Assembly: GCA_002393975.1 (NCBI GenBank)
Contig: DGSM01000109.1
Coordinates: 1 to 31,496 of the forward strand
Reading direction: 5' to 3'
Length of the DNA stretch: 31,496 nucleotides
Source of the DNA: Clostridiales bacterium UBA4362
Lineage (GTDB): Bacteria > Bacillota > Clostridia > TANB77 > CAG-508
The notes beneath the pieces were generated by a model. The model was not told the origin of the DNA. It searched no databases and worked only from the letters and a program-made list of their open reading frames with translations. The position numbers and the translations under genes were made by a program. Positions 17,246-24,242 of this stretch are shown here, piece after piece (position 1 is the first letter of the stretch; each line of letters begins with the position of its first letter).

Positions 17246-17312
17246 AACGCTTCTACCACGTAGCGTTATTCTCTTTCAAGAGAATATTAAGTGATTCAAA
17301 AGTACTGAATCA
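17246..17312 (-). promoter_or_regulatory. Three-hairpin structured leader of the lipoprotein gene
   Basis: Three consecutive inverted repeats lie between the -10 box and the start codon. They are TGATTCA/TGAATCA (17292-17312), ATTCTCTT/AAGAGAAT (17268-17285, 2-base loop) and AACGCT/AGCGTT (17246-17267). None is followed by a T tract, so they are not terminators. They could stabilise the mRNA or bind a regulator. Confidence 0.5.
17255..17265 (-). repeat. 11-bp inverted repeat, right copy
   Basis: On the minus strand this reads CGCTACGTGGT, identical to the plus-strand sequence at 15805-15815. It lies inside the leader hairpin at 17246-17267. Confidence 0.5.
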
Positions 17313-17318
17313 TTTACT

Positions 17319-17324
17319 ATTATA
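17319..17324 (-). promoter_or_regulatory. -10 box of the lipoprotein gene
   Basis: Perfect TATAAT on the minus strand, about 120 bases upstream of ATG 17198. No good -35 is seen at 16-18 bases, so an activator may be needed or the promoter may be weak. Confidence 0.5.
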
Positions 17325-17459
17325 CCACATTTTTGTTAAAAATAAAACATTTTATTAAGTTTTCGATTTAAAAAAAGAAAAACATGATATTTATCCATAT
17401 ATATTTAATAAATTATAATTAAAAAAAAATACATAAATTTTTATTTTATTAGTTATAAC

Positions 17460-17503
17460 ATAAAAAGAAGAACGAATAGATTAAAAATTCGCTCTTCTTT
17501 TTT
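17460..17503 (-). terminator. Terminator of the 17533-18156 gene
   Basis: A 13-bp stem (arms 17465-17477 and 17487-17499, with one G-T wobble on the minus strand), then a TTCTTTTTA-like tail. It starts about 30 bases after the stop at 17533. The plus strand also has a T run. Confidence 0.8.
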
Positions 17504-17532
17504 ATTTTTATAATTAGTATTTCCAAACTATT

Positions 17533-18156
17533 TTAATTAACTAAATCATTTAGAACTATACTCTCATTATTAGATGTAATAGCAACAAGTACATGACCAT
17601 TATTGGTCTTACCTGGAAGTACATTTACTACATTTTTGATATTAGGAATAGTTCCATCAGATTTTGGCTCTTCATTAGTTAATATATCTCTTAATGAAGC
17701 ATGCTCTAAATTTCCATCATTCATTAAGAAATAAATATCTTTATTTTGTGATTCATAATCTATATAAGCATAAACTACTTCAGAATGAAAATCTTTAATT
17801 TCAACCTTTTCATTTTCATTCAATTTTATTTCATCAATTTCATTATTAAATAATTTTGAACATCCATTTTTACTTAATAGTGTAAAATAGGCTTTACCCT
17901 TCTCAAATTCAACTTTATAATTTGTTAAATCTCCTATTGGAACTAAAGATAATTTACTATTTTCAGAATCATTTTCTATTGTATTTAAAGTAACTTCTTT
18001 TGCATCAATTACAGCCAATTCATAGTGATCAGTTACAACACTATCTCCTCTTACCATTGTATTAATTTTTAATAAAAGATAAGAGCTAATAACTGTTAAA
18101 GCAACTAATAAAACAATTATACATATTATACTAGGACTTAATTTTTCATTATTCAT
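17533..18156 (-). CDS. Membrane-anchored protein, unknown function
   Basis: 207 residues. A single N-terminal helix (about 8-30) anchors an extracytoplasmic domain rich in Asn, Asp and Glu, with alternating beta-like segments (YELAVIDAKEVTLNTI, KVEFEKGKAYFTLL, VVYAYIDYES, DIYFLMNDGNLEH). No lipobox or catalytic motif is visible. The pattern of short strands is compatible with a small beta domain or half propeller. It has AGGAGG before ATG 18156 and its own promoter and terminator. I do not recognise the family. Confidence 0.75.
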   Translation of the reverse strand: MNNEKLSPSIICIIVLLVALTVISSYLLLKINTMVRGDSVVTDHYELAVIDAKEVTLNTIENDSENSKLSLVPIGDLTNYKVEFEKGKAYFTLLSKNGCSKLFNNEIDEIKLNENEKVEIKDFHSEVVYAYIDYESQNKDIYFLMNDGNLEHASLRDILTNEEPKSDGTIPNIKNVVNVLPGKTNNGHVLVAITSNNESIVLNDLVN

Positions 18157-18178
18157 TTCTTTTTCCTCCTATAATTTT

Positions 18179-18207
18179 ATATTAACAATTTTATTATATA
18201 TTTTCAA
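18179..18207 (-). promoter_or_regulatory. Promoter of the 17533-18156 gene
   Basis: Minus-strand TTGAAA (18202-18207), 17-base spacer, TAATAT (18179-18184), ending 22 bases before ATG 18156. Confidence 0.65.
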
Positions 18208-18211
18208 TATC

Positions 18212-18243
18212 AAAAAAGGATTTAACTAAAAAGTTAAATCCTT
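18212..18243 (-). terminator. Rho-independent terminator of xerD
   Basis: Perfect 12-bp stem (AAGGATTTAACT with AGTTAAATCCTT), 4-base loop, then six T on the minus strand. It starts 4 bases after the xerD stop. Confidence 0.92.
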
Positions 18244-18247
18244 AATT

Positions 18248-19114
18248 TTATAATTCTACTTTTCCTCCAACATTTGGAGCTTTAAATTGAGCATATATTT
18301 GTGTAGATGAAATATCTGAATGTCCAAGCATTGCTTGAATAGATTTTAAATCTGCACCATTTTGTAATAGATGAGTTGCAAAAGAATGTCTTAAAACGTG
18401 AGGTGTAATATCTTTATCTATATGAGCTTGCTCTTTATAATATTTAACGATTTTCCAAAAACCTTGTCTTGTTAATCTTGAACCATTTAAGTTTACAAAC
18501 AAAGCTTTTGTATTATCATCTTTAATTAATATAGGTCTTGCTTTTTCAACATATTCTTTAAGGGCTTTTTCAGCAAGTGTTCCCAATGGGATGTTTCTAG
18601 TTTTCTTTCCAGAGGTACATTGAACAACATTGTTTGAAAAATCAACATCTTGGATATCAAGATGGATAATTTCAGTAACTTTCATTCCAGTTGCATATGC
18701 AAATTCAAGCATTGCTTTATCTCTGGTTCCTTTAAGATCAATATCTTTAGGTTGTTCAAGTAATAATTCTACTTCTTCAGAAGTTAATACACTAGGAACT
18801 CTCTTCTCAATTTTTGGTGACTGTAAATTAGAAGTTGGGTCCTTAGCAATCTTCTTAGTTTTTATTAAATATTGATAAAATGATCTAATAGTAGCTAAGT
18901 TTCTAGAAATAGTAGAATTCTTTTTACCATTATTTCTTAATTCATCGAAATAATGATTAATATCGTCTTCTGTTAGTTTTGCGTAATTTAAATCGTTGTC
19001 TTTTAAATAATCTTGAAACTGTAAAATATCTCTTTGGTATGACTGAAGAGTATTATCTGACAATTTTTTGTCGTTTTGTAAAAATTCTAAAAAAAGTTTA
19101 ATCTGTTTTTCCAT
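18248..19114 (-). CDS. xerD: Tyrosine recombinase, XerD-like, with Arg-I replaced by Lys
   Basis: 288 residues, close to the usual 295-300. It has an N-terminal core-binding domain (about 1-90) and a catalytic domain with H239 and R242 (HVLRHSFATHLL), H265 (MLGHSD) and nucleophile Y274 (STQIYAQ). The first catalytic residue, Arg in ATGxRVxE of typical Xer proteins, is K145 here (ATGMKVTEI). The codon is AAA, one base from AGA. Lys cannot fully replace the phosphate-clamping Arg in well-studied members, so activity may be reduced or depend on a partner. XerC and XerD act together, and the plus-strand XerC-like protein keeps its Arg. AAAGGGG precedes ATG 19114. Its order relative to endoQ suggests it is monocistronic. 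Confidence 0.88.
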   Translation of the reverse strand: MEKQIKLFLEFLQNDKKLSDNTLQSYQRDILQFQDYLKDNDLNYAKLTEDDINHYFDELRNNGKKNSTISRNLATIRSFYQYLIKTKKIAKDPTSNLQSPKIEKRVPSVLTSEEVELLLEQPKDIDLKGTRDKAMLEFAYATGMKVTEIIHLDIQDVDFSNNVVQCTSGKKTRNIPLGTLAEKALKEYVEKARPILIKDDNTKALFVNLNGSRLTRQGFWKIVKYYKEQAHIDKDITPHVLRHSFATHLLQNGADLKSIQAMLGHSDISSTQIYAQFKAPNVGGKVEL

Positions 19115-19148
19115 TTTTGCCCCTTTAAAAAATATTTTTTACATAAAC

Positions 19149-19177
19149 TTATTATGTTATATCAAAAAAATTGCCAA
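19149..19177 (-). promoter_or_regulatory. Promoter of xerD
   Basis: Minus-strand TTGGCA (19172-19177), 17-base spacer, TAATAA (19149-19154), 34 bases before ATG 19114. Confidence 0.6.
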
Positions 19178-19207
19178 AAGTAAAGGTTAATTTATTAGAA
19201 TTTTGAT

Positions 19208-20395
19208 TTATTTTTCTATTTTTCCATAATTTCCGCCACCACCACTATGTATGTGCAATTGTCCATTTCTAGCTTTGTCTATAATAGCTGCCAAATCGCT
19301 TCCAACAACGCTTTCAAGGTCGTCTATCGTTGCTTTATTTAATATATTCATCTCTGTTCCAAAAGCATCAAGTAGTTTATCAATTGTTTTTCCTCCTACT
19401 TTTGGCATGAATTGTAATGGAATTTGATAATGATATGGAGTTCTATTTTTAGGGCTTGTTGACTCTTGATCTTTTATTATCTCAATTCTGTCATAAACGC
19501 CCATTGTTATATTAGTACCACCACATTTATCGCATTTAGTTATAGGTGGAGGTAACTCAATAGATCTTTGGCAATCTTCACAAAAAGTTCTATTATATTT
19601 ACCAAGCTTAGGGTCCATACCGAAGTTTTCTAATATATCTCTTCCTTCTATTCCTTCAATTGCTTTAAATACTTCTTCAAAAGATATATCTTCTACTTTT
19701 AGTTTATTATATTCTCTTGCGATTTTAGGTAAAGAATGCGCATCTGAATTTGTAATAAAACGTTTAGTGCGAAGTTCACTTATTTCATCAGCTATATAAG
19801 TGTCAGCGCTAAGTCCTAATTCTACAGCCTTAATAAAGTCAAAATTTTCTTTAAATATTTTCTCCATTCTATCTGTACAATTTCCATAGTAACTTTTAAA
19901 TGGAGTAAAAGCATGAGCTGGAATTAAAACTCCCTCATATTTTTTTACTATAGGTACTAAATCATATCCAGAAATATCACTTCTTTGTGTGCTTAAAGTA
20001 ATGTTTTTTATATGATGTGACATTTCCTTTGAAAATTCTTTCATTTGATCTAAAGTCTTAAAATAGCATAAGTTATGAGCAGCACCTTTTTTACCATTGA
20101 TTCCTATTTCTGAGGTTTCAACTTCACTTCCTAGGATAATGCAAATTTTATCTTTATATATTATTCCACCATCCTTTAGTTCATATGCTTCTCCTCTTTT
20201 TAAGAAGTTTTCAATATCTTCTATTACATATGGAGAAGCACAATCAATTATTCCTACTACATCTATTCCTTTTCGTTCAAAGCACTCTTTGGCAATATTA
20301 GCAAAATTTAAAGATCTAGCACCCGTAATTTTTACTGGTTTTCCATTTTCTGTTCTTCCAATATGGACATGTAAATCTGCAAATACTTCTCTCAT
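19208..20395 (-). CDS. Endonuclease Q-type PHP-domain protein
   Basis: 395 residues from ATG 20395. This start has AAAGGA 7 bases upstream. An in-frame ATG at 20440 lies inside the terminator hairpin of the preceding gene and is rejected. The N-terminal PHP fold has metal ligands H9 and H11 (DLHVH), an SEVET strand, and NSDAHSLPKI. A zinc-ribbon-like pair CEDC and CDKC lies near residues 275-300. The C-terminus holds a helix-hairpin-like region and a Gly/His-rich tail (HIHSGGGG). Endonuclease Q cuts DNA 5' to deaminated bases and abasic sites, starting an alternative repair route; it is known from archaea and some Bacillota. The domain order here fits that family well, though PHP proteins are diverse. 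Confidence 0.82.
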   Translation of the reverse strand: MREVFADLHVHIGRTENGKPVKITGARSLNFANIAKECFERKGIDVVGIIDCASPYVIEDIENFLKRGEAYELKDGGIIYKDKICIILGSEVETSEIGINGKKGAAHNLCYFKTLDQMKEFSKEMSHHIKNITLSTQRSDISGYDLVPIVKKYEGVLIPAHAFTPFKSYYGNCTDRMEKIFKENFDFIKAVELGLSADTYIADEISELRTKRFITNSDAHSLPKIAREYNKLKVEDISFEEVFKAIEGIEGRDILENFGMDPKLGKYNRTFCEDCQRSIELPPPITKCDKCGGTNITMGVYDRIEIIKDQESTSPKNRTPYHYQIPLQFMPKVGGKTIDKLLDAFGTEMNILNKATIDDLESVVGSDLAAIIDKARNGQLHIHSGGGGNYGKIEK

Positions 20396-20417
20396 AATTA
20401 ATCCTTTCACATTTATG

Positions 20418-20453
20418 GCATTAAAATAAGGAGGCTTCACGCTTCCTTATTTT
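20418..20453 (-). terminator. Terminator downstream of the acidic protein gene
   Basis: A 13-base inverted repeat (arms 20423-20435 and 20441-20453, one mismatch) with a TTATTTT tail on the minus strand, about 50 bases after the stop at 20505. It separates this unit from endoQ. Confidence 0.55.
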
Positions 20454-20504
20454 ATCTTCAGTAAGAAATATTATTTAATATAATAATATCTAAATATCTA
20501 ATAA

Positions 20505-20978
20505 TTATTTAGTATCATCTTCATTATTATTTGTTTCTTCTGATGGAACATCACTTATTTCTTCTGGTGTTGGTTCATCAACTATTTCAGAAAAGTTATA
20601 ATCAGTGCTACTTATATTTTTTGGTAGTTGTGGATCTTGAACTGTTTCTGGGAAACTGTTTTCAAGTTCATCAGCACTATAATCAAAGTTATATACAGAA
20701 TTTGCGTCATCTAAATTATAGAATGTTTCACCATCAAAATCCTTAGTAGGACCATTATCTAATTCATTAATAGAATCTATTTTAGATTTTATATCTTCAG
20801 CTAGTGCTACACTATCAATATCATCAGGTTCAATAATCATTGATACTTTGCTACCTTCTGAATTTATTTGATTATTAATATCTGCATAAAGAGACTGAAT
20901 TTCATATATTTCCATTAGTCTTTCATTGCCTAATTCGTTAAACTTCTTTTTTAAAGAAGTAATTATTCCATCGGCCAT
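20505..20978 (-). CDS. Acidic protein, unknown function
   Basis: 157 residues, strongly acidic. The N-terminal 55 residues look helical. From about residue 70 the chain is low in hydrophobics and rich in Asp, Glu, Asn and Ser, ending in an Asn/Glu/Asp tail, so it is probably disordered. No domain recognised. The start codon shares its A with the stop of the preceding gene (TAATG), so translation is coupled and the two products probably act together. That neighbour is an HD-GYP-like protein with a degenerate active site, which suggests a regulatory pair. Confidence 0.7.
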   Translation of the reverse strand: MADGIITSLKKKFNELGNERLMEIYEIQSLYADINNQINSEGSKVSMIIEPDDIDSVALAEDIKSKIDSINELDNGPTKDFDGETFYNLDDANSVYNFDYSADELENSFPETVQDPQLPKNISSTDYNFSEIVDEPTPEEISDVPSEETNNNEDDTK

Positions 20979-21565
20979 TATAAGACCTCCTCATCATTTG
21001 TAATTAATTGTAAACTTTCTAGTTGATTTATAAAATCAACAAATTCATTTAAGAATACATTATCTTTATTTTTTAAATTTCTATATTGTAATAATGTGAT
21101 TGCTTCTGAAACATCTAATCCAATTCTTTCTGGTCTATCCAATAGCATAGCTCCAAATTGATCAGTGAGCTCTAATATATCAGATTCTTCAGCTCTATCT
21201 TCCTGTTCAGTATATCTATTTACTCCTTCACATATTTTGCAAAATTCTTTGCTAAATCCAAGTGAAGATAAGAATTCAGAGCCTTTAGTTGCATAATTTT
21301 CAATATCTTTAGAATTAGTAGAATTTTGTATTTTTTTGCAATCGCAAAGTAATCTAGCTGAAATTATTAAATTTTCATTTACTTTATAGTTTGAATTTTT
21401 ATCTAGATAATCTATAAAAAGCTTAGTTAATAAAGTTTTAAATATTACCGTGTTATCATAAAAGACTCCGGTTTTTTTCTTTAAATAGTACATTATCTCT
21501 AATTTCTTTGTCCAATCTTTCTCAGAAATGAAATATTGAGCAAAGTTTTGCTGATTACTTTCCAT
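20978..21565 (-). CDS. Degenerate HD-GYP-like protein (metal ligands lost)
   Basis: 195 residues. The C-terminal half follows the HD-GYP pattern: a helix of the form ESDILELTDQFGAMLLDRPERIG (124-146), where HD-GYP domains have DILAxADxYDAL(T)xDRPYR, then DVSEAI as in SPEEAL. Where such domains carry LLHDIGK this protein has LLCDCKK (72-78): the His ligand is Cys. The usual downstream HH and GYP residues are also absent (VNRYTE in place of HHER). The metal site is therefore very likely non-functional, and a binding or regulatory role is more likely than c-di-GMP hydrolysis. The coupled acidic protein follows directly. GGAG precedes ATG 21565 and a good promoter lies upstream. Confidence 0.7.
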   Translation of the reverse strand: MESNQQNFAQYFISEKDWTKKLEIMYYLKKKTGVFYDNTVIFKTLLTKLFIDYLDKNSNYKVNENLIISARLLCDCKKIQNSTNSKDIENYATKGSEFLSSLGFSKEFCKICEGVNRYTEQEDRAEESDILELTDQFGAMLLDRPERIGLDVSEAITLLQYRNLKNKDNVFLNEFVDFINQLESLQLITNDEEVL

Positions 21566-21597
21566 AAATGACTCCTAAAAAACATATTCTTATGTCA

Positions 21598-21626
21598 ATT
21601 ATAGAATAACCAATTTTATCTTGCAA
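21598..21626 (-). promoter_or_regulatory. Promoter of the HD-GYP-like/acidic protein operon
   Basis: Minus-strand TTGCAA (21621-21626), 17-base spacer, TATAAT (21598-21603), ending about 30 bases before ATG 21565. Confidence 0.8.
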
Positions 21627-21644
21627 ATAAAACAATTAGTATAC

Positions 21645-21680
21645 AAAAAAAAGAAATAATATTGTAACATATTATTTCTT
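21645..21680 (-). terminator. Rho-independent terminator of tmcAL
   Basis: An 11-bp stem (arms 21651-21661 and 21670-21680, AGAAATAATA type) followed on the minus strand by eight T. It begins at the base after the tmcAL stop. Confidence 0.85.
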
Positions 21681-22901
21681 TTATAAGATGATTAGTCTTT
21701 TAGTATAATCTAGTCCACATCTAGAATTGTTTTGATAACCAAGTGTATATATGTCACTTGCCCTTTTATCAATGTCTAACATAGTTTTATATTTCTTATT
21801 TATATTTGATTCCTCAAATCTTTTAACAGAAGTTATGGTATTTGCTCTCCAATTAATTTCAGAAAGTAATTTTTTTCCTTTTTGAGTGAATCCTAAAACT
21901 CTAACATATGGAATTACTTTTTTAGAAATTTCCATATCTTTAGCAGTAATATCTAAAAGAGCATATAGTAAAATACGTTGTATTCTATTTTGAGAATATC
22001 TTTTTGATTTAATATTGTTTATGAAAGTGATTAAATTATTTGTTTCTCTTGCTTCATTTTTTATTGAATTCTCTAGCCCTTCACTTACTTCAGGAAGATT
22101 TCTTATTTGTTCTAAAGACATATTTCTTAATTTATAAAATATTATATTTGAGAAAGCTTGAATGTCTTTAACGTAGGTTCCCTTTTTTATATTATCCATT
22201 ATTACTTCATAAGAATATGGTGGTGTAACTTTTTTTATATCATCATATGATGATTGCATTAATAGTTGTCTTATTCCAGAAGAAGATGCATATTCATCAA
22301 TAATTTTTTTGCTATTATAATATACTTTCTCTCTTTTTATTCCAATTGGCTCTATTTTACTTTTATGACGTCTTAAAGCTTTTAAATATTCAAGTGCTAA
22401 TACATTATTAGATCCTTTAAAATAATTTGCAAATGAACTATCTTCATAATAATTTACAATGGCATTTTGTACTGATTTAGAATAAGATAATCCCTTATCT
22501 AATTCAAATCTTAATAATCTTTTATATTTTAAAGGTTCAGATGTTAAAGTTTTTGCTATCTTTTGCATATTAGTTAAGTCAGTTGCTTCCATTCCAAAAG
22601 ATAAATAATCAACAAATCCAAGAGTATCTAATATTTTTATAGCTCCATCAGAAAAGTTTTCTGCACTTGATATGCTATAAAGAGTTGGAAGTTCTATTAC
22701 TAAATCAATACCATTATTTAAAGCTATTTTTGTTTTTTCCCATTTATTTATTACTGAAGTATTTCCTCTTTGAGTAAAATTGCCAGTTAATATTGCTACA
22801 ACATATTCAGATTCTGTTCTACCTTTTGATGATTGAATATGATAAATATGTCCATTATGTAATGGATTATATTCTGCAATTATTCCTAAAACTTTAGACA
22901 T
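21681..22901 (-). CDS. tmcAL: tRNA(Met) cytidine acetate ligase
   Basis: 406 residues, the usual size of the YlbM/TmcAL family. The N-terminal nucleotidyltransferase core has GIIAEYNPLHNGHIYHI with the HxGH motif at H15-H18, then TGNFTQRG and the ELP segment. TmcAL activates acetate with ATP and makes N4-acetylcytidine at the wobble base of elongator tRNA(Met). The C-terminal part (about 200-406) is mostly helical and basic. GGAGGTG precedes ATG 22901. It is divergent from rnhA, with both promoters in the 111-base spacer. Confidence 0.95.
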   Translation of the reverse strand: MSKVLGIIAEYNPLHNGHIYHIQSSKGRTESEYVVAILTGNFTQRGNTSVINKWEKTKIALNNGIDLVIELPTLYSISSAENFSDGAIKILDTLGFVDYLSFGMEATDLTNMQKIAKTLTSEPLKYKRLLRFELDKGLSYSKSVQNAIVNYYEDSSFANYFKGSNNVLALEYLKALRRHKSKIEPIGIKREKVYYNSKKIIDEYASSSGIRQLLMQSSYDDIKKVTPPYSYEVIMDNIKKGTYVKDIQAFSNIIFYKLRNMSLEQIRNLPEVSEGLENSIKNEARETNNLITFINNIKSKRYSQNRIQRILLYALLDITAKDMEISKKVIPYVRVLGFTQKGKKLLSEINWRANTITSVKRFEESNINKKYKTMLDIDKRASDIYTLGYQNNSRCGLDYTKRLIIL

Positions 22902-22919
22902 CGTTTCACCTCCACTCTC

Positions 22920-22949
22920 TTGTAAATATTTACATCTCTATGTTATAAT
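22920..22949 (+). promoter_or_regulatory. Promoter of rnhA
   Basis: TTGTAA (22920-22925), 18-base spacer, TATAAT (22944-22949) with TGT before it (extended -10). AAGGAG at 22999-23004 serves ATG 23013. Confidence 0.7.
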
Positions 22950-22973
22950 ATCACAAAACAGCCTATGTTTCAA
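22945..22973 (-). promoter_or_regulatory. Promoter of tmcAL, overlapping the rnhA promoter
   Basis: Minus-strand TTGAAA (22968-22973), 17-base spacer, TATTAT (22945-22950). The -10 box shares five base pairs with the rnhA -10 box on the other strand. Confidence 0.65.
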
Positions 22974-23012
22974 GGCTTTGACCGATATAGTTTAGTCTAA
23001 GGAGTATATTTT

Positions 23013-23447
23013 ATGGATGATGTAATACTTTATACAGATGGCGCATGTTCTGGAAACCCAGGCGATGGCGGATGGGGATGTGTCTTAATATATAAAGATA
23101 ATAAAAAAGAGCTATCTGGTGGCCAAAAAGATACAACTAACAATATAATGGAAATGACAGCCGTAATTAAGGGTTTGGAAGCTTTAAAAAGACCTTGTAA
23201 TGTAAATATCTATAGTGATAGTAGTTATGTAGTAAATACCTTTGAAAAAGGATGGCTTGAAAATTGGATGAAAAATGGTTGGAGAACATCAGATAAAAAA
23301 GATGTAAAAAACAAAGATTTATGGATGAAATTATATGAATTGTCTAATATTCATAATATTACTTTTAATAAAGTTAAAGGCCATTCAGATGATGAACTTA
23401 ATAATAGATGTGATGAATTAGCAAGAGCAGCGATAAAAAATTTATAA
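23013..23447 (+). CDS. rnhA: Ribonuclease HI
   Basis: 144 residues, typical length. Catalytic acidic residues D9 (YTDGA), E47 (IMEMTA), D69 (YSDSSYV) and D134 (NRCDELA), plus H124 (KGHSDDE), are all present. The enzyme cuts the RNA strand of RNA-DNA hybrids and helps remove primers and R-loops. The basic handle (about 80-100, GWLENWMKNGWR) is retained. One of only two plus-strand genes in the window. It ends one base before the convergent scpA gene, and a terminator hairpin spans both stop codons. Confidence 0.97.
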   Translation: MDDVILYTDGACSGNPGDGGWGCVLIYKDNKKELSGGQKDTTNNIMEMTAVIKGLEALKRPCNVNIYSDSSYVVNTFEKGWLENWMKNGWRTSDKKDVKNKDLWMKLYELSNIHNITFNKVKGHSDDELNNRCDELARAAIKNL

Positions 23448-23459
23448 TTTATCGCTGCT
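23426..23459 (+). terminator. Terminator hairpin spanning the rnhA and scpA stop codons
   Basis: A perfect 12-bp inverted repeat (AGCAGCGATAAA and TTTATCGCTGCT) with a 10-base loop. Both stop codons fall in or next to the loop. A T-rich tail (TCTTTCTTTTT) follows on the plus strand, so it is mainly a terminator for rnhA but lies wholly within the coding ends of the two genes. Confidence 0.8.
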
Positions 23460-24222
23460 TCTTTCTTTTTATTTTATTTACTTCTATATCTCCAAAAACT
23501 TCTGATTGTTTCGTTGTAACTTTACTTCTTCCTGATAATTCTAAAAGTCCAGAAAAAGCTGTTATCACTTCTTCTTGAGAACACTTTTTTCGAGAAAATA
23601 ATTTATTAAATACAAAATGTTTATTCTTTATTAATTCTTTAAACATTAATCTTATTGATTCACCAACTGAATAATTTTCTGTTAAAGCTATTTTTTCAAT
23701 GTCTTTAGCATTAGCATTTATTTTACTAGAATTTTTAAATAGAATAGATTTATATATAGATGCTATTTCTCTGGCTGTATGAGATTCATCTAAATCTTGT
23801 TTAGGTAGTTCAACTTGAATTGGATATCCATATAAAAATTTATTATTTTCTTCAAACAATTCTCTAAGAGATGATGTTACTTCTTTATATTGTTTATATT
23901 GAATAATTTGATTTATTAGCTCATCTTCAGTAAGTTCTCCCTCATCCTCTTCATCAATCTTTGGAAGTAGTTTTTTTGATTTCAAGTATAACAAATTAGA
24001 TGCCATTATTAAAAATTCTGAAGTAACTTCTAAATCTAATTCCTGCATAGCATTAATATATTCAATGTATTGATCAGTTATTTCATTTATACTAATTTCA
24101 TAAATGTCTTTTTTGTTAGAATCAACTAAAAAGCATAGTAAATCTAATGGCCCTTCAAAGTCATTAATTTTAATACTATACTTATTTGATTCATATGAAA
24201 TTAGTTTTTCTCTAACTGCCAT
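23449..24222 (-). CDS. scpA: Segregation and condensation protein A
   Basis: 257 residues, normal length. The start has the family signature FEGPLDLLCFLVDSNKKDIYEI (about 19-40) and the following DQYIEYINAMQELDLEVTSEFLIMASNLLYLKSK helices. The C-terminal winged-helix region is basic. ScpA is the kleisin that bridges SMC heads in the SMC-ScpAB condensin, compacting and separating chromosomes. scpB, often its neighbour, is not in this window; instead scpA follows recX by 20 bases. The upstream AG-rich stretch is a weak ribosome-binding site. Confidence 0.95.
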   Translation of the reverse strand: MAVREKLISYESNKYSIKINDFEGPLDLLCFLVDSNKKDIYEISINEITDQYIEYINAMQELDLEVTSEFLIMASNLLYLKSKKLLPKIDEEDEGELTEDELINQIIQYKQYKEVTSSLRELFEENNKFLYGYPIQVELPKQDLDESHTAREIASIYKSILFKNSSKINANAKDIEKIALTENYSVGESIRLMFKELIKNKHFVFNKLFSRKKCSQEEVITAFSGLLELSGRSKVTTKQSEVFGDIEVNKIKRKKQR

Positions 24223-24242
24223 AATAAATTTCTTTCTTTAAT

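Larger units (their letters stand above)
17199..17532. other. 334-base spacer: lipoprotein leader, AT-rich gap, terminator
   Basis: From right to left: a terminator for the 17533 gene (17460-17503), an AT-rich stretch at about 17330-17460 with no gene visible, the lipoprotein -10 box (17319-17324), and a leader of about 115 bases holding three hairpins. Confidence 0.8.

Noticed and set aside
8470..17265. The two GC-rich units as one prophage or integrative element with the XerC gene
   Set aside because: Ordinary AT-rich housekeeping genes (prfB, rny) lie between them, and no phage, conjugation or attachment sequences are seen.
16302..17358. Several open frames opposite the lipoprotein gene, and 16472-16705 on its own strand in another frame
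   Set aside because: Low-information products, overlapping each other, with no ribosome-binding sites; the lipoprotein frame has signal peptide and lipobox.
20396..20440. Upstream extension of endonuclease Q to ATG 20440
   Set aside because: It lies in a terminator hairpin; ATG 20395 has AAAGGA and gives the usual family start.
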